Assembly (NCBI GenBank): GCA_050258755.1
Contig: JBLMZI010000001.1
Span: 186,001-250,000 of the forward strand
DNA from: JBLMZI01 sp050258755
Lineage (GTDB): Bacteria; Bacillota; Syntrophomonadia; Syntrophomonadales; DTU052
Reading direction: 5' to 3'
Length of the DNA stretch: 64,000 bases
Shown: in pieces, positions 33,001 to 41,426 of the stretch
Layout: every line of letters starts with the position of its first letter
Position numbering within the stretch: the stretch's first letter is position 1
Translations under genes and position numbers: made by a program
Notes under the pieces: generated by a model
Told to the model about the DNA's origin: nothing
Databases searched by the model: none
The model's input: the letters and a program-made list of their open reading frames with translations, nothing else

Positions 33001-35346
33001 ATGAACAAACGGGGGATGATTTCTGTATTTCTGGCGATGGCCTTGTGTCTGGGCATGGTCGTCGGTATCGGGGTAACAACGGCCCAGGCGGCCGCGACTT
33101 ACACGGTGCTTTCTACGCCGACCGTATCCAACGGCACCGGTAAGACGCTTGGAACGATTCGGATCGATATGCCGAACTTGGCGGCGTTTGTGGCGGGCGA
33201 TAAAGTGACGTTCTATCTCCCGAGCGGGGTTTCAATTCCCAGCTGGGGCATGGCTGCACCGCTGAATCCGGCCGAAATCGAGATAATAAGCGCGGATGAG
33301 AGCGCGATACCGCAATCGTCATTCAGAGCGTACTCGGTGGGACCGAACGCTTTTGATATCGACATTACCGACAGCCAGCTTGGCCAGCGGACTGGCAGCG
33401 GTGCGCTTATCGTCAATCTGCGCGGGTTGACCGTTACCAATCCAGGGTCCGAAATCTATTGTACGATTTTAGCCCCTGCTGCCAGCGGCTTTTCTAGCGG
33501 CGCCGTTCTCGTTGCCCGTTGGATACCGTCCGGAACCTCGGCGGCGATCAGTTCGGTCAACGAACTTGACCGCAACCGCCCCGGCCAACCGATCGGCACG
33601 ATCGCCCTTTCCGAAACCGCGCCCGGCGCTCTCCAGAAAGGGGATTCCATCACCTTTCGGTTGCCTGAGGGCTGCAGCTGGGACGGTGGGGGCATGAGCG
33701 TGCAATCCGCCCTGGGATTCTCACAGCTTGGGAGCGGCGCGCTGCAATCCAGCATCAGCGGGAATACGATGATTGTGACCATGGCGGGTGATCCGTCCTT
33801 GACGACATCGGCTGGCCAGATCAATATCATCGGCGCGGCAATCAGTACCACCGACAGCGCCGCGAGCGGTGACGTCGTCTGCCAGATTACCGGGACGGGA
33901 TATGTCACAGCTCAGTCTCTGACCGTGGCGCGCGTGAAGCAAGCGCAACAGCCTGCAATGTTTACCGTCTTGAAGGCGGGGACAGTTCAATCCGGGGATG
34001 GTAAATACCTGGGCCTGGTTCAGGTCGATATACCTACCCCGTGGGCGATTGATCCGGGAACAATGCTGTTCATTTCCCTGCCTTCAAACATTACGCTGCC
34101 GCATTATGCTCAGGGCGCGGCGCTGAACCCGAGCGACATCAGTATTACGGTCCCGCAGCAGGTGGACGCGACCGTGACAAATGCGATTACCACGGGTATG
34201 CTGTCGGCTACGATGGCGAGTCCCACACTGATCGAAGTCCGCCTGAACTCGGCGGTGACTGACATGACCAATCCAGGTAGATTCTTCATCGAGTTCAATT
34301 CCCTGAATGTCGCCAGCGGTCAGACCGGCGATATCGCGGTCAATATGTTCGGACCGCCTATGAGTGTGGTTTTCCCCGGCCAACAGTGCATTATCGGTAA
34401 GGTCAATCCGCCGGTAAGCCCGGACGTAATCCCGATGGCAAGAAGCGTTGTCACCGTCGACCGGAGCAGCAACCAACCCCTCGATACGATCCTGCTTCAG
34501 GAATCCGTACCGGGATCAATTACAAAGGATTCGGTCATAACCCTGACGCTGCCTTTAGGCTATACCTGGAGTTTATCCGGGGCAACGGCGCTCGGCGGCT
34601 GGAATTTCAGCGATTTAGGGGCAAACGCCTGGAACCTGTCATCCAGCGGCAACGCGCTGACGGTTACTTTGATCCAGGTGCCGTCCAGCCAGACCAGTGA
34701 AGGCCGGGTTTACCTGAACGGGCTGCGGATTAACGTTCCCGCTTCCGCACCCGAAACCGAAATCTACTGCACCGTGACCTGCAGCGGAATGACCACGACG
34801 AAATCACTAATGATCGCTAAAATGCCGGCTTTGGTCCAGGTTTCAGCGCAGTACTCGGTGAGCGGCGCGCTCGCGATTAAGAATGACAAAAACCAGTGTC
34901 TGGGCAGCTTGTTCATCGATCTGCCGGTCACCGAAGCCTTGCGGGTCGGCGATACGCTGACTATCGCGTTTCCGTCAGGCGTAACCTTCGCGCATTATAA
35001 GGCCGGCCGCAAACTGAATCCGGCGGATTGCGTGATAAGTGTTAACTCGGGCCACGTTTCCGGTCGGTACATGAACCACGCAACAATCGCAAACTATTTT
35101 TCCGCCACCATGACGGCCCCCAACGTCCTTGAACTGAAAGTCGCGCTCGATCCGACCACTTTCCGCACAGGTCCCTGCCGCATCCAGATTCAGTTCAAAA
35201 AGATGGATGTCAGCGGGCAAAACGGTACGATTCCGGTCACGCTGACCGCTTCGTCCGGCGGCGCCGTATTCACGAACGGTTCGGTTACGCTGGGCACGAT
35301 TATCAAGAATCCCCAGATCCGGAGAACTCCGCATGGGGGTCAGTGA
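33001..35346 (+). CDS. Secreted repeat-module protein, shorter paralogue
   Basis: 781 residues with a Sec signal peptide (basic MNKRG, hydrophobic core, cleavage after about TAQAA, residue 31). The rest alternates two beta-rich modules of about 140-150 residues. Type A (about 32-175, 320-470, 613-770) has YTV...LG.I.IDMP, GD...LPSGV.IP and LNP..I.I. Type B (about 182-312, 482-612) has SSVN...QPIGTI.L.E, KGDSITF.LP.G..W and CQITG.G...S.TVA. The order is A-B-A-B-A. The protein at 60574 continues the pattern with a further B and a copper-amine-oxidase-N-like domain, so this copy stops where the third B module should begin. It is likely extracellular or cell-surface. Confidence 0.85.
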   Translation: MNKRGMISVFLAMALCLGMVVGIGVTTAQAAATYTVLSTPTVSNGTGKTLGTIRIDMPNLAAFVAGDKVTFYLPSGVSIPSWGMAAPLNPAEIEIISADESAIPQSSFRAYSVGPNAFDIDITDSQLGQRTGSGALIVNLRGLTVTNPGSEIYCTILAPAASGFSSGAVLVARWIPSGTSAAISSVNELDRNRPGQPIGTIALSETAPGALQKGDSITFRLPEGCSWDGGGMSVQSALGFSQLGSGALQSSISGNTMIVTMAGDPSLTTSAGQINIIGAAISTTDSAASGDVVCQITGTGYVTAQSLTVARVKQAQQPAMFTVLKAGTVQSGDGKYLGLVQVDIPTPWAIDPGTMLFISLPSNITLPHYAQGAALNPSDISITVPQQVDATVTNAITTGMLSATMASPTLIEVRLNSAVTDMTNPGRFFIEFNSLNVASGQTGDIAVNMFGPPMSVVFPGQQCIIGKVNPPVSPDVIPMARSVVTVDRSSNQPLDTILLQESVPGSITKDSVITLTLPLGYTWSLSGATALGGWNFSDLGANAWNLSSSGNALTVTLIQVPSSQTSEGRVYLNGLRINVPASAPETEIYCTVTCSGMTTTKSLMIAKMPALVQVSAQYSVSGALAIKNDKNQCLGSLFIDLPVTEALRVGDTLTIAFPSGVTFAHYKAGRKLNPADCVISVNSGHVSGRYMNHATIANYFSATMTAPNVLELKVALDPTTFRTGPCRIQIQFKKMDVSGQNGTIPVTLTASSGGAVFTNGSVTLGTIIKNPQIRRTPHGGQ

Positions 35347-35443
35347 TACGTTAGCAAATCGCCGCATATTGCATGATAAACGCCGAAATAACGGGAATGT
35401 TGGTGAAATGTCAGTACGGCTGATCTTGGAATACATGGTGTAA
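35333..35443 (+). CDS. Possible 36-codon ORF ending in a duplicated DisA tail
   Basis: ATG 35333 overlaps the end of the secreted-protein gene in another frame, has GGAG eight bases upstream and runs to the TAA at 35441-35443. Its last residues, LILEYMV, are identical to the DisA C-terminus. It is more likely a scar of a recombination event than a functional gene. Confidence 0.2.
   Translation: MGVSDTLANRRILHDKRRNNGNVGEMSVRLILEYMV
35421..35443 (+). repeat. Direct repeat, right copy (displaced disA 3' end)
   Basis: 22 of 23 bases identical to 32500-32522. Read in frame it encodes the same last seven codons and stop as disA; both differences in the 24-base in-frame stretch are synonymous. Confidence 0.9.
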
Positions 35444-35522
35444 ATAGGCCTAAATCTTGGGCTCATCTTACACTGGCAGCTGAAAACGGCACATTCGCGC
35501 CCTTGCGTTGCGAATGAGCACT

Positions 35523-35554
35523 AAAATACCCTTCGCACGTGTGAAGGGTATTTT
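35523..35554. terminator. Bidirectional terminator
   Basis: Perfect 12-bp stem AAAATACCCTTC / GAAGGGTATTTT (35523-35534, 35543-35554) between the convergent secreted-protein gene and the solute-binding lipoprotein gene. Confidence 0.92.
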
Positions 35555-35608
35555 ATATTGCCCCAAATAGGTTTTCGGCGGCAGATTGCCAATTATGCGC
35601 GAATGTGT

Positions 35609-36415
35609 TTATCGAGAAACTGTCATGCCATGCTTTGTCACGATTCGATCATAGGTTCCGTTCGCTTTTATCGCCTTGAGTCCCATATTGAAGTCCCGGG
35701 CGAGCAAAGGACGCTTCGAGCGCTTGGAAAAGGCAAGGTACAAGTTGTCCTTGAAGATCGGGGGATTGACCAGCATGACCTGATCCTTCAAACTGGCCAG
35801 TTTCCCGTTCAACAGGTATTCGACGCCATCCCGGATATCAATCATGTAATCAATCCGGCCAAGCGCCAGCATTTTGACGTTCTGTTCCACGTTGGCGACC
35901 TTTACCACTTTGATCCCTTTGACATTTTCGATCAGCTTTTCAGTGAGGGAACCGTTCAGCACCCCAATTGTGGCCGGTGCCAGCGCCTCGATTTTGGTAT
36001 ACTGAACATTTCGGCCTTTCCTGCCGAAAAGCACCATGTTCGAAACCCAGATTGCGTCAGGATAATCCAAAAACGCCTTCCGTTCCTCCGTGTAGCTTGC
36101 CCCCAGCAAGCCGTCGCAGACGCCGGTTTTTGAATCCTTGAGGGCCCTGGCCCACGGCACAATCCGGATTTCAACCTCATAGCCGCGCTCTGTCAAGGCC
36201 GCCACCGCAATCTCTGATAAAAAGCCTTTCCCTGAAAGCTTCGTACCGGTATACGGCTCCCATTCGCATGCTTCGATGACCACCCGGTTGGCGCTGGTCT
36301 TTTGCGGTGTCGCTTTCAAAGGCGTTTTGTCAGGCCTTGGAGGCTGCATGCCGCAGGAAGTCAGCATCAGGAGCAGGCCAAGCAAACAGACCAGCGGTAA
36401 TCGTGATACTTTCAT
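35609..36415 (-). CDS. Family-3-type extracellular solute-binding lipoprotein
   Basis: 268 residues. A lipoprotein signal peptide ends in LTSC (Cys at about residue 21). The mature part resembles periplasmic amino-acid-type binding proteins: VVIEACEWEPYTGTKLSGKGFLSEIAVAALTERGYEVEIRIVPWARAL, then DGLLGASYTEERKAFLDYPD and a second lobe. There is no ABC permease or ATPase next to it, so it could be an orphan binding protein, perhaps presenting ligands to a receptor (the chemoreceptor gene is divergent from it). That link is only inferred from position. Confidence 0.82.
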   Translation of the reverse strand: MKVSRLPLVCLLGLLLMLTSCGMQPPRPDKTPLKATPQKTSANRVVIEACEWEPYTGTKLSGKGFLSEIAVAALTERGYEVEIRIVPWARALKDSKTGVCDGLLGASYTEERKAFLDYPDAIWVSNMVLFGRKGRNVQYTKIEALAPATIGVLNGSLTEKLIENVKGIKVVKVANVEQNVKMLALGRIDYMIDIRDGVEYLLNGKLASLKDQVMLVNPPIFKDNLYLAFSKRSKRPLLARDFNMGLKAIKANGTYDRIVTKHGMTVSR

Positions 36416-36756
36416 TCAATTTTTCCTCCTCCACCCCAAAGGATTTCTCTTTAATCACTAAACAGAAGCCTTTCTTTTTCTTTTCGGCCCCTTCAAGGTT
36501 CCAAAACCTGCCGTGCCGGCTGAAAACGTATTTTACGAATCCAGCATTCGGCAGTACCGTACGTTGTTCTTCTGCATTTAGTCAGAAGATTCCTTCTAAT
36601 GGGGTGCAATACACAACCGCTACGGTTCTTATCGAAACCCCATGCCCCTAAAACCATGCACTAGTGGTTGGGATGCCATAATATTGGCGTATCGGGGCTA
36701 TTGTAAGCCGATCAATTGTGACCGGCTTTTTACATATTTGAGGACGAGAACCCGAC
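36416..36756. other. Divergent intergenic region between lipoprotein and chemoreceptor genes
   Basis: Contains small palindromes: AACCG-CTA-CGGTT (about 36615-36627), AACCA...TGGTT (about 36652-36669) and a 6-bp hairpin AAGCCG...CGGCTT with TTT (about 36704-36731). These could be binding sites for the chemoreceptor promoter. No good copy of the GGTGY-N6-RCACC element found at the other three sigma-54 promoters is present, only a degenerate GGTGCAATACACAACC at 36603-36618. Confidence 0.35.
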
Positions 36757-36772
36757 TGGCATGAAACTTGCT
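36757..36772 (+). promoter_or_regulatory. Sigma-54 promoter for the double chemoreceptor gene
   Basis: TGGCATGAAACTTGCT (36757-36772): GG of the -24 and GC of the -12 elements at the canonical spacing, matching TGGCAYG-N4-TTGCW. It lies 120 bases upstream of the start codon. Confidence 0.8.
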
Positions 36773-36891
36773 TAATCCTTAGACAAGAACGTCGAACGGG
36801 AAGTAGTTGAAATTCTCTGAATAAACTTTTGATCGAAGTGGGAGAAGACCGTTGCCGTGTCGAAGCATTGAAAAAGGAAAGGGGTGTACCG

Positions 36892-39501
36892 ATGGACAGT
36901 ACAACAAGGGTAAAACAAATCACGCGAAAATACTTTATCGGTTCCTTGATATTTTGTGCGGTTGGCACCGCAGTTGTTTCTGCAATATACGGCATGATTA
37001 TCGGATTTCCAAGTGCCGGCGCTTATGTACGGGCGATGCTTGTGGGCGCTGTCGGCGGATCGCTTGTAGCCACACTGACCAGCATCATCAACGCAAAACG
37101 CTTCATCCGACCGCTTGGACTGACCGTTCATGTGGTTGACAGCATTGCACGGCAGGATCTTACCGCGACGCTCCAAAGCATTGAATTCGGCACGCTGAAC
37201 TTTATGCGGGATGGTATTGAACAGATGCGGGAAGCGATTCGGCGGCTGATCAGTGAAGTGATCCACAGTGTTCAAGCGGCTGAGTCATCGGCATCCATCC
37301 TGGTTCGTGAAGCGGAGCAGGGCAGCCGGTCCGCCGAGCAAATCGCCGCATCGGTTATGGCAGTCGCTCGGGGTTCCGAGAATCAAGCATCGACCGTACA
37401 AAAGATCGTGGGTGAGATCCGGGATGTAAATCAATTGATCGCCGGATCCGTGGAGCAGGTTTCATCGATTACCGGAACCATCGATTCCCTGCGGCTGAAA
37501 GCCCATGAAGGGGAAGATTCCGTTGCAGAGCAAAGCAGGCGGATCCAGGTGAACCGTGAAGCCATTGATTTGATGAACCGTAAGATCGCGGGACTGTCCG
37601 CTCATTCCGCGGAAATTGGGCAGATTATGGAATTGATTTTACAGATCGCCGGTCAGACAAACCTGCTGGCTCTGAACGCTTCCATTGAAGCGGCAAGAGC
37701 CGGAGAGGAAGGGCACGGCTTTCAGGTGGTGGCCCAGGAAGTGCGGAAACTGGCAGAGGAATCAACCGGAGCAGCGAGTGAAATTAGCGGTCTGATCGAA
37801 AGCATCCGTAATAGTATCACGCGTGCCGAAAAGGAGACCGGAATCGCTCGAAACGCGGTAAGCGATCAGGAAAAAGCCATCGAGGACACCGGGAAGGTGA
37901 TTGGTGACTCGGTAGCAAAACTATCCCGAATCGATGATGAAATGGAGGCGGTCACGACCAGTCTTTCGGCCATTTCATCAGCAATCGGGCAAATTGGAGC
38001 AGAGATCGAAAGCATCAGCGCGGTAACGCAGCAGACGGCGGCCAGCACCCAGCAGGTAACCGCTGCGGTTTCGGAACAGGCCGATATGATGGGTGAACTG
38101 CGCGGCCTTGCGCTGCGGCTCCAGGAACTGGTGCAGGGTCTGAAATTAAAAAGCGCCGCGTTCATTCTTCCGGAAGGTACATCCGATGATCAAGTTTGCG
38201 CACTGAAATCTGCAGAAACTGCAGACATCGTGCAGGCTGTGGGTAATGACTACCAGAAGAAGACGATCGCTTTAGCCGTGCTGACGGGTACGATCGTTTT
38301 TGGTTACCCGCTTGCCTGGGGGGGGATGGTATTGCACAAACCAGGCGGCCTCCTGGGCGGTTTTATCGCGGCTGCGGTTTCCGGCGTGGTGGTTGGCTGG
38401 GGATCAACGCGGCGGAACCGGCGCCGGTTTATTAATCCGGCCGGAATTCTCACCAATCATGCCCTGCAGGTTTCCGAGGGGAATTTGAACGCGGTAATCG
38501 ATCCGGGAACCAAAATGGGTGAATTTGCGATGGTTCGGGACAGTTTAAACGGCATGTTACAGGAAATCGGCGGTCTGTCACAGGAAATTATGAGTGCTTC
38601 CGCTAGTTTACGGACTTCTGCCGAAGAGGCATTGAAGATTGCTTCCGAAACCGCCACAGCCGGAGAAGAAGTGTCTGCAACGGTTGGGAATATCGCCGAA
38701 GGCGCGGTCAAGCAAACAGTTGATCTGCAGCACACGCTGGGGTTGATTCGCAATATGGCGGGACAGGCCGAAAATATCGCAGAGAATACCGCTGAAGTAG
38801 CGCACCAGATGACGGACACGGAGGCGACCGTTGCACTCGGCCTGAAAGCGGCAGAGCTTCAGCAGACTCGCGTGAAGGAACATCTGGATATTATGACCCG
38901 GGTTGGCACCACAATACAGGAACTGGAACAGAAATCGAACGCGATCGGACAAATCGTCCGGGTGATCACCGATATCGCCGGACAGACCAATTTACTGGCA
39001 TTGAATGCGGCAATTGAAGCAGCCCGCGCTGGCGAAAAGGGCCGTGGTTTTGCTGTAGTCGCGGACGAAGTCAGGAAGCTGGCCGAGGAGACTTCCCATG
39101 CGGCAAACCGAATCTACGGCTTGATTGATGAAATCCAAGCCGGTACGAATGAGGTTGTCGGGCACATGGATACCACCCGGCAGGCCCTGGAAGACCAAAT
39201 CGATGCGGTACGCCAAAGCGAAAGGGTTCTGCAGGAAATGAACCAGGGTGTAGGGCCGGTTAACCGTCAGGCGGGTGACATTGCAGCGGCAGCTGCCCAT
39301 TTGAAGCGAACCGCGGAAAGTATTCAATCAGAAATGAATGTTATTGCCGCTTCTGGTGAACAAACAGCAGCTTCATCTCAGGAGGTACAAGCGGCGGCAG
39401 AGAGCCAGCAGGTATCGATTGATCGGGTACGCGAAAGAATGCAGCAGTTTACCCTGGAAGCGAAAGCGCTGCAAGAGAGTGCCGCCCGGTTCTCCTGTTA
39501 G
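36892..39501 (+). CDS. Methyl-accepting chemotaxis protein with two complete signalling modules
   Basis: 869 residues from ATG 36892 (AAAGGGGTG upstream; an in-frame TTG at 36829 is less likely). The chain is a tandem duplication: transmembrane pair (about 14-60) with a short loop, then an MCP signalling coiled coil with hairpin tip IAGQTNLLALNASIEAARAG near 252; then a second transmembrane pair (about 458-506) and a second MCP region with tip IAGQTNLLALNAAIEAARAG near 697. Neither half has a periplasmic sensor domain, so the input may be membrane-borne or from a partner. It is transcribed from a sigma-54 promoter. Confidence 0.93.
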   Translation: MDSTTRVKQITRKYFIGSLIFCAVGTAVVSAIYGMIIGFPSAGAYVRAMLVGAVGGSLVATLTSIINAKRFIRPLGLTVHVVDSIARQDLTATLQSIEFGTLNFMRDGIEQMREAIRRLISEVIHSVQAAESSASILVREAEQGSRSAEQIAASVMAVARGSENQASTVQKIVGEIRDVNQLIAGSVEQVSSITGTIDSLRLKAHEGEDSVAEQSRRIQVNREAIDLMNRKIAGLSAHSAEIGQIMELILQIAGQTNLLALNASIEAARAGEEGHGFQVVAQEVRKLAEESTGAASEISGLIESIRNSITRAEKETGIARNAVSDQEKAIEDTGKVIGDSVAKLSRIDDEMEAVTTSLSAISSAIGQIGAEIESISAVTQQTAASTQQVTAAVSEQADMMGELRGLALRLQELVQGLKLKSAAFILPEGTSDDQVCALKSAETADIVQAVGNDYQKKTIALAVLTGTIVFGYPLAWGGMVLHKPGGLLGGFIAAAVSGVVVGWGSTRRNRRRFINPAGILTNHALQVSEGNLNAVIDPGTKMGEFAMVRDSLNGMLQEIGGLSQEIMSASASLRTSAEEALKIASETATAGEEVSATVGNIAEGAVKQTVDLQHTLGLIRNMAGQAENIAENTAEVAHQMTDTEATVALGLKAAELQQTRVKEHLDIMTRVGTTIQELEQKSNAIGQIVRVITDIAGQTNLLALNAAIEAARAGEKGRGFAVVADEVRKLAEETSHAANRIYGLIDEIQAGTNEVVGHMDTTRQALEDQIDAVRQSERVLQEMNQGVGPVNRQAGDIAAAAAHLKRTAESIQSEMNVIAASGEQTAASSQEVQAAAESQQVSIDRVRERMQQFTLEAKALQESAARFSC

Positions 39502-39554
39502 TATCGCTCTGGATGTTTCATAACTCTGAGGCAGCCGGTTTTCGCCGAAGATCA

Positions 39555-39596
39555 AAATGCCGCCCACTGCTACCAAATGGTAGGTGGGCGGCATTT
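39555..39596. terminator. Bidirectional terminator
   Basis: 13-bp stem AAATGCCGCCCAC / GTGGGCGGCATTT with an inner CTACC-AAAT-GGTAG hairpin. It lies between the convergent chemoreceptor and lipase genes. Confidence 0.92.
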
Positions 39597-39630
39597 GAAG
39601 CTTCGGTATTATTTGTTCTTCCCGATTGCG

Positions 39631-40902
39631 TTAGTTAGACAGTGACCCCAATAATACGGCATGGTTGCGGTAGTAATTGGTGACCGATCTGAATAAAAAT
39701 GGAAGTCCGATGATATCCAAGTGGTCGAATGAATTCCAACAGCCCAGGTAGTTGTACTTTCCGATTTGCGGCGTGCCGTTGTAGTCGACGATCTGATCAG
39801 GCACGCAGCCGGCCGGTACAAGCGAAGGACCGTCTTCCGAGTTGGTGTTGATAACACCGTCGTTCTTCAACCAAGTGCTGTCAATCGGCACCCGTCCGCC
39901 AGAACCATCCTGTTTGAAGGAACCGATAAAGATAGCGGTGGCGGAGAGCATTGGGTCCATGCCAATTTCGGGGATCTCATTGCCAGTAATTAGTCCTTTC
40001 CAGGTCTCTTCCGCCGCCTGCGAGAAGTAGAAGACGTCCGGCTGCGCCTTGACCCAACCGTTCATTTCGCGGGCCCCCTCCGGCTGCTGGTCCCAAGCAC
40101 TGATGTCTTTCGTGTTTGACCACAGACCGCTGCTGAAAACGCGATTGGAATAGCTTGTAATCGATTCACCCACGTTCCGTTTGAGTCCCCATTGATCGAG
40201 TTTGAAATCATACAGGTTCTGGCCGGTGACACCCATCATTCCAGCAAGCAGGGCAAAAAGCTGCTGGGCTGCCGGAACCAGTTTCATTACCGCGGTAGCC
40301 ATGGTTGTCCCGTCATTACCGGAACAAACTACCGTCACACTGGATACATAGGATTTGCCGCCGGTAAACAGCGGGGAGAGTTCTTCGGCCGGGGTCCCGG
40401 CGACTTCGTCCGTGTCGCCTTCTTCCAGCAGCTGGACCAGGAGGCGGGTTGTCTGGCCACCCAGACTGTGACCGATCAGGTGCACTTTATTGATTTTGCC
40501 GTTTGCGTCCGTCTGACCCCAGTTTGGTACAAACGCGGGATAAGTACGTCCATATCTGGCATGCCCATACTTGGCTGCATGTACTTTGCCGTAGTCTGCC
40601 GTGCCGCCGGTGATCTGCGCGTAAAGCTCGCAGGCGCGATCCCAACTGCTGGAAACCGGGCCGACGGACGCGGTGAAACAAGGATATCCCTGAGCCTTCA
40701 GGTCTTCCTGAATATCGCCGAAGCCGCCCCAGTATTTGAACCCAAGCGCTTCGTCCCTGCCGAAACCCATGAAACCATGTACCAAAATGATGGGATAGGT
40801 ATTCTGCCGCACGACCTCGGCCGACGCCGGGGCGGCAGGTAAGACGCACACCGATAACGCAATCATCATGACCAACAACCAGCTAACTGCTTTTTTACTC
40901 AT
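39631..40902 (-). CDS. Secreted triacylglycerol lipase (Bacillus/Staphylococcus-like alpha/beta hydrolase)
   Basis: 423 residues with a Sec signal peptide (cleavage about PASAE, residue 29). The N-terminus of the mature enzyme is TYPIILVHGFMGFGRDEALGFKYWGG (oxyanion HGF motif). The nucleophile elbow is HLIGHSLGGQTTRLL. Downstream are WLKNDGVINTNSEDGPS and WNSFDHLDIIG (probable Asp and His of the triad), the layout of family I.5/I.6 lipases. The size matches. Monocistronic: terminator downstream, divergent regulatory region upstream. Confidence 0.9.
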   Translation of the reverse strand: MSKKAVSWLLVMMIALSVCVLPAAPASAEVVRQNTYPIILVHGFMGFGRDEALGFKYWGGFGDIQEDLKAQGYPCFTASVGPVSSSWDRACELYAQITGGTADYGKVHAAKYGHARYGRTYPAFVPNWGQTDANGKINKVHLIGHSLGGQTTRLLVQLLEEGDTDEVAGTPAEELSPLFTGGKSYVSSVTVVCSGNDGTTMATAVMKLVPAAQQLFALLAGMMGVTGQNLYDFKLDQWGLKRNVGESITSYSNRVFSSGLWSNTKDISAWDQQPEGAREMNGWVKAQPDVFYFSQAAEETWKGLITGNEIPEIGMDPMLSATAIFIGSFKQDGSGGRVPIDSTWLKNDGVINTNSEDGPSLVPAGCVPDQIVDYNGTPQIGKYNYLGCWNSFDHLDIIGLPFLFRSVTNYYRNHAVLLGSLSN

Positions 40903-41179
40903 CCAAATCCCTCCTATTTTTCATTGCTTGCCACGCACGTGACTAGCACGGGAATACTGACGGGCAACCCCCTCTCGCGAGTGTTTGTTTTTGTTTTGCC
41001 AAATCTTCGTTGAATCAGTTCTTCGGCTCCTTGCGGGCAGCTTGTCACCCCCGTTCCTTGAATGCGAAAGACCTCATCAAATTTCACTCAATATTCTGAA
41101 AAGCAATAATCATGCCAACTTCAAATATCGTGGTTATTCGAACACTTTCTCATTTCGGAACCAGGCCAGGTCCACATTT

Positions 41180-41249
41180 GGTGCTGCCACGCACCAAATA
41201 TTAAAAAACCGCCGAAAATAAGGCATCTATAGCGGTGCGCCGCTGCACC
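41180..41249. promoter_or_regulatory. Enhancer pair for the sigma-54 promoter at 41372
   Basis: Two 16-bp palindromes of the form GGTGY-N6-RCACC: GGTGCTGCCACGCACC (41180-41195, extended outward to ATTT...AAAT) and GGTGCGCCGCTGCACC (41234-41249). They start 54 bp apart, and 192 and 138 bp upstream of the promoter, typical positions for a sigma-54 activator. Confidence 0.8.
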
Positions 41250-41371
41250 TTTTGGATAGATCCGATGATTGAAATACCCTATTTCGCGAACATTCGCTGT
41301 GATGTTTGCTTTCAAAACGAAAAGACTCCCTTTCGGGAGTCCCAGACGGCAGACAATGGACGGCAATTTTT

Positions 41372-41387
41372 TGGCCTAATTCTTGCA
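41372..41387 (+). promoter_or_regulatory. Sigma-54 promoter for the dehydratase activator gene
   Basis: TGGCCTAATTCTTGCA (41372-41387): TGGC and TTGC elements at canonical -24/-12 spacing, 40 bases upstream of the start codon. Confidence 0.78.
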
Positions 41388-41426
41388 TTGATACTGGGCA
41401 GAGTCAAACAGGAGGTGAAATGAACC

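Larger units (their letters stand above)
40903..41426. other. Intergenic region between lipase and dehydratase-activator genes
   Basis: 524 bases. The left half (40903-41175) holds the presumed lipase promoter, but no convincing -10/-35 was identified. The right half holds two enhancer-like palindromes (41180, 41234), a small hairpin GACTCCC-TTTC-GGGAGTC (41324-41341, T-rich on the minus strand) and a sigma-54 promoter (41372). No coding potential was recognised. Confidence 0.5.

Noticed and set aside
36603..36618. GGTGCAATACACAACC as an enhancer copy for the chemoreceptor promoter
   Set aside because: The right arm fits RCACC at only three of five bases; too degenerate to count with the eight clear sites.
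41324..41341. Hairpin GACTCCC-TTTC-GGGAGTC as a terminator between lipase and activator genes
   Set aside because: Its T-rich side faces the minus strand, but no minus-strand gene lies upstream to be terminated; role unclear.
40985..41366. Short open frames on both strands between the lipase and the dehydratase activator
   Set aside because: They overlap the enhancer palindromes, lack ribosome sites and show no protein-like composition.
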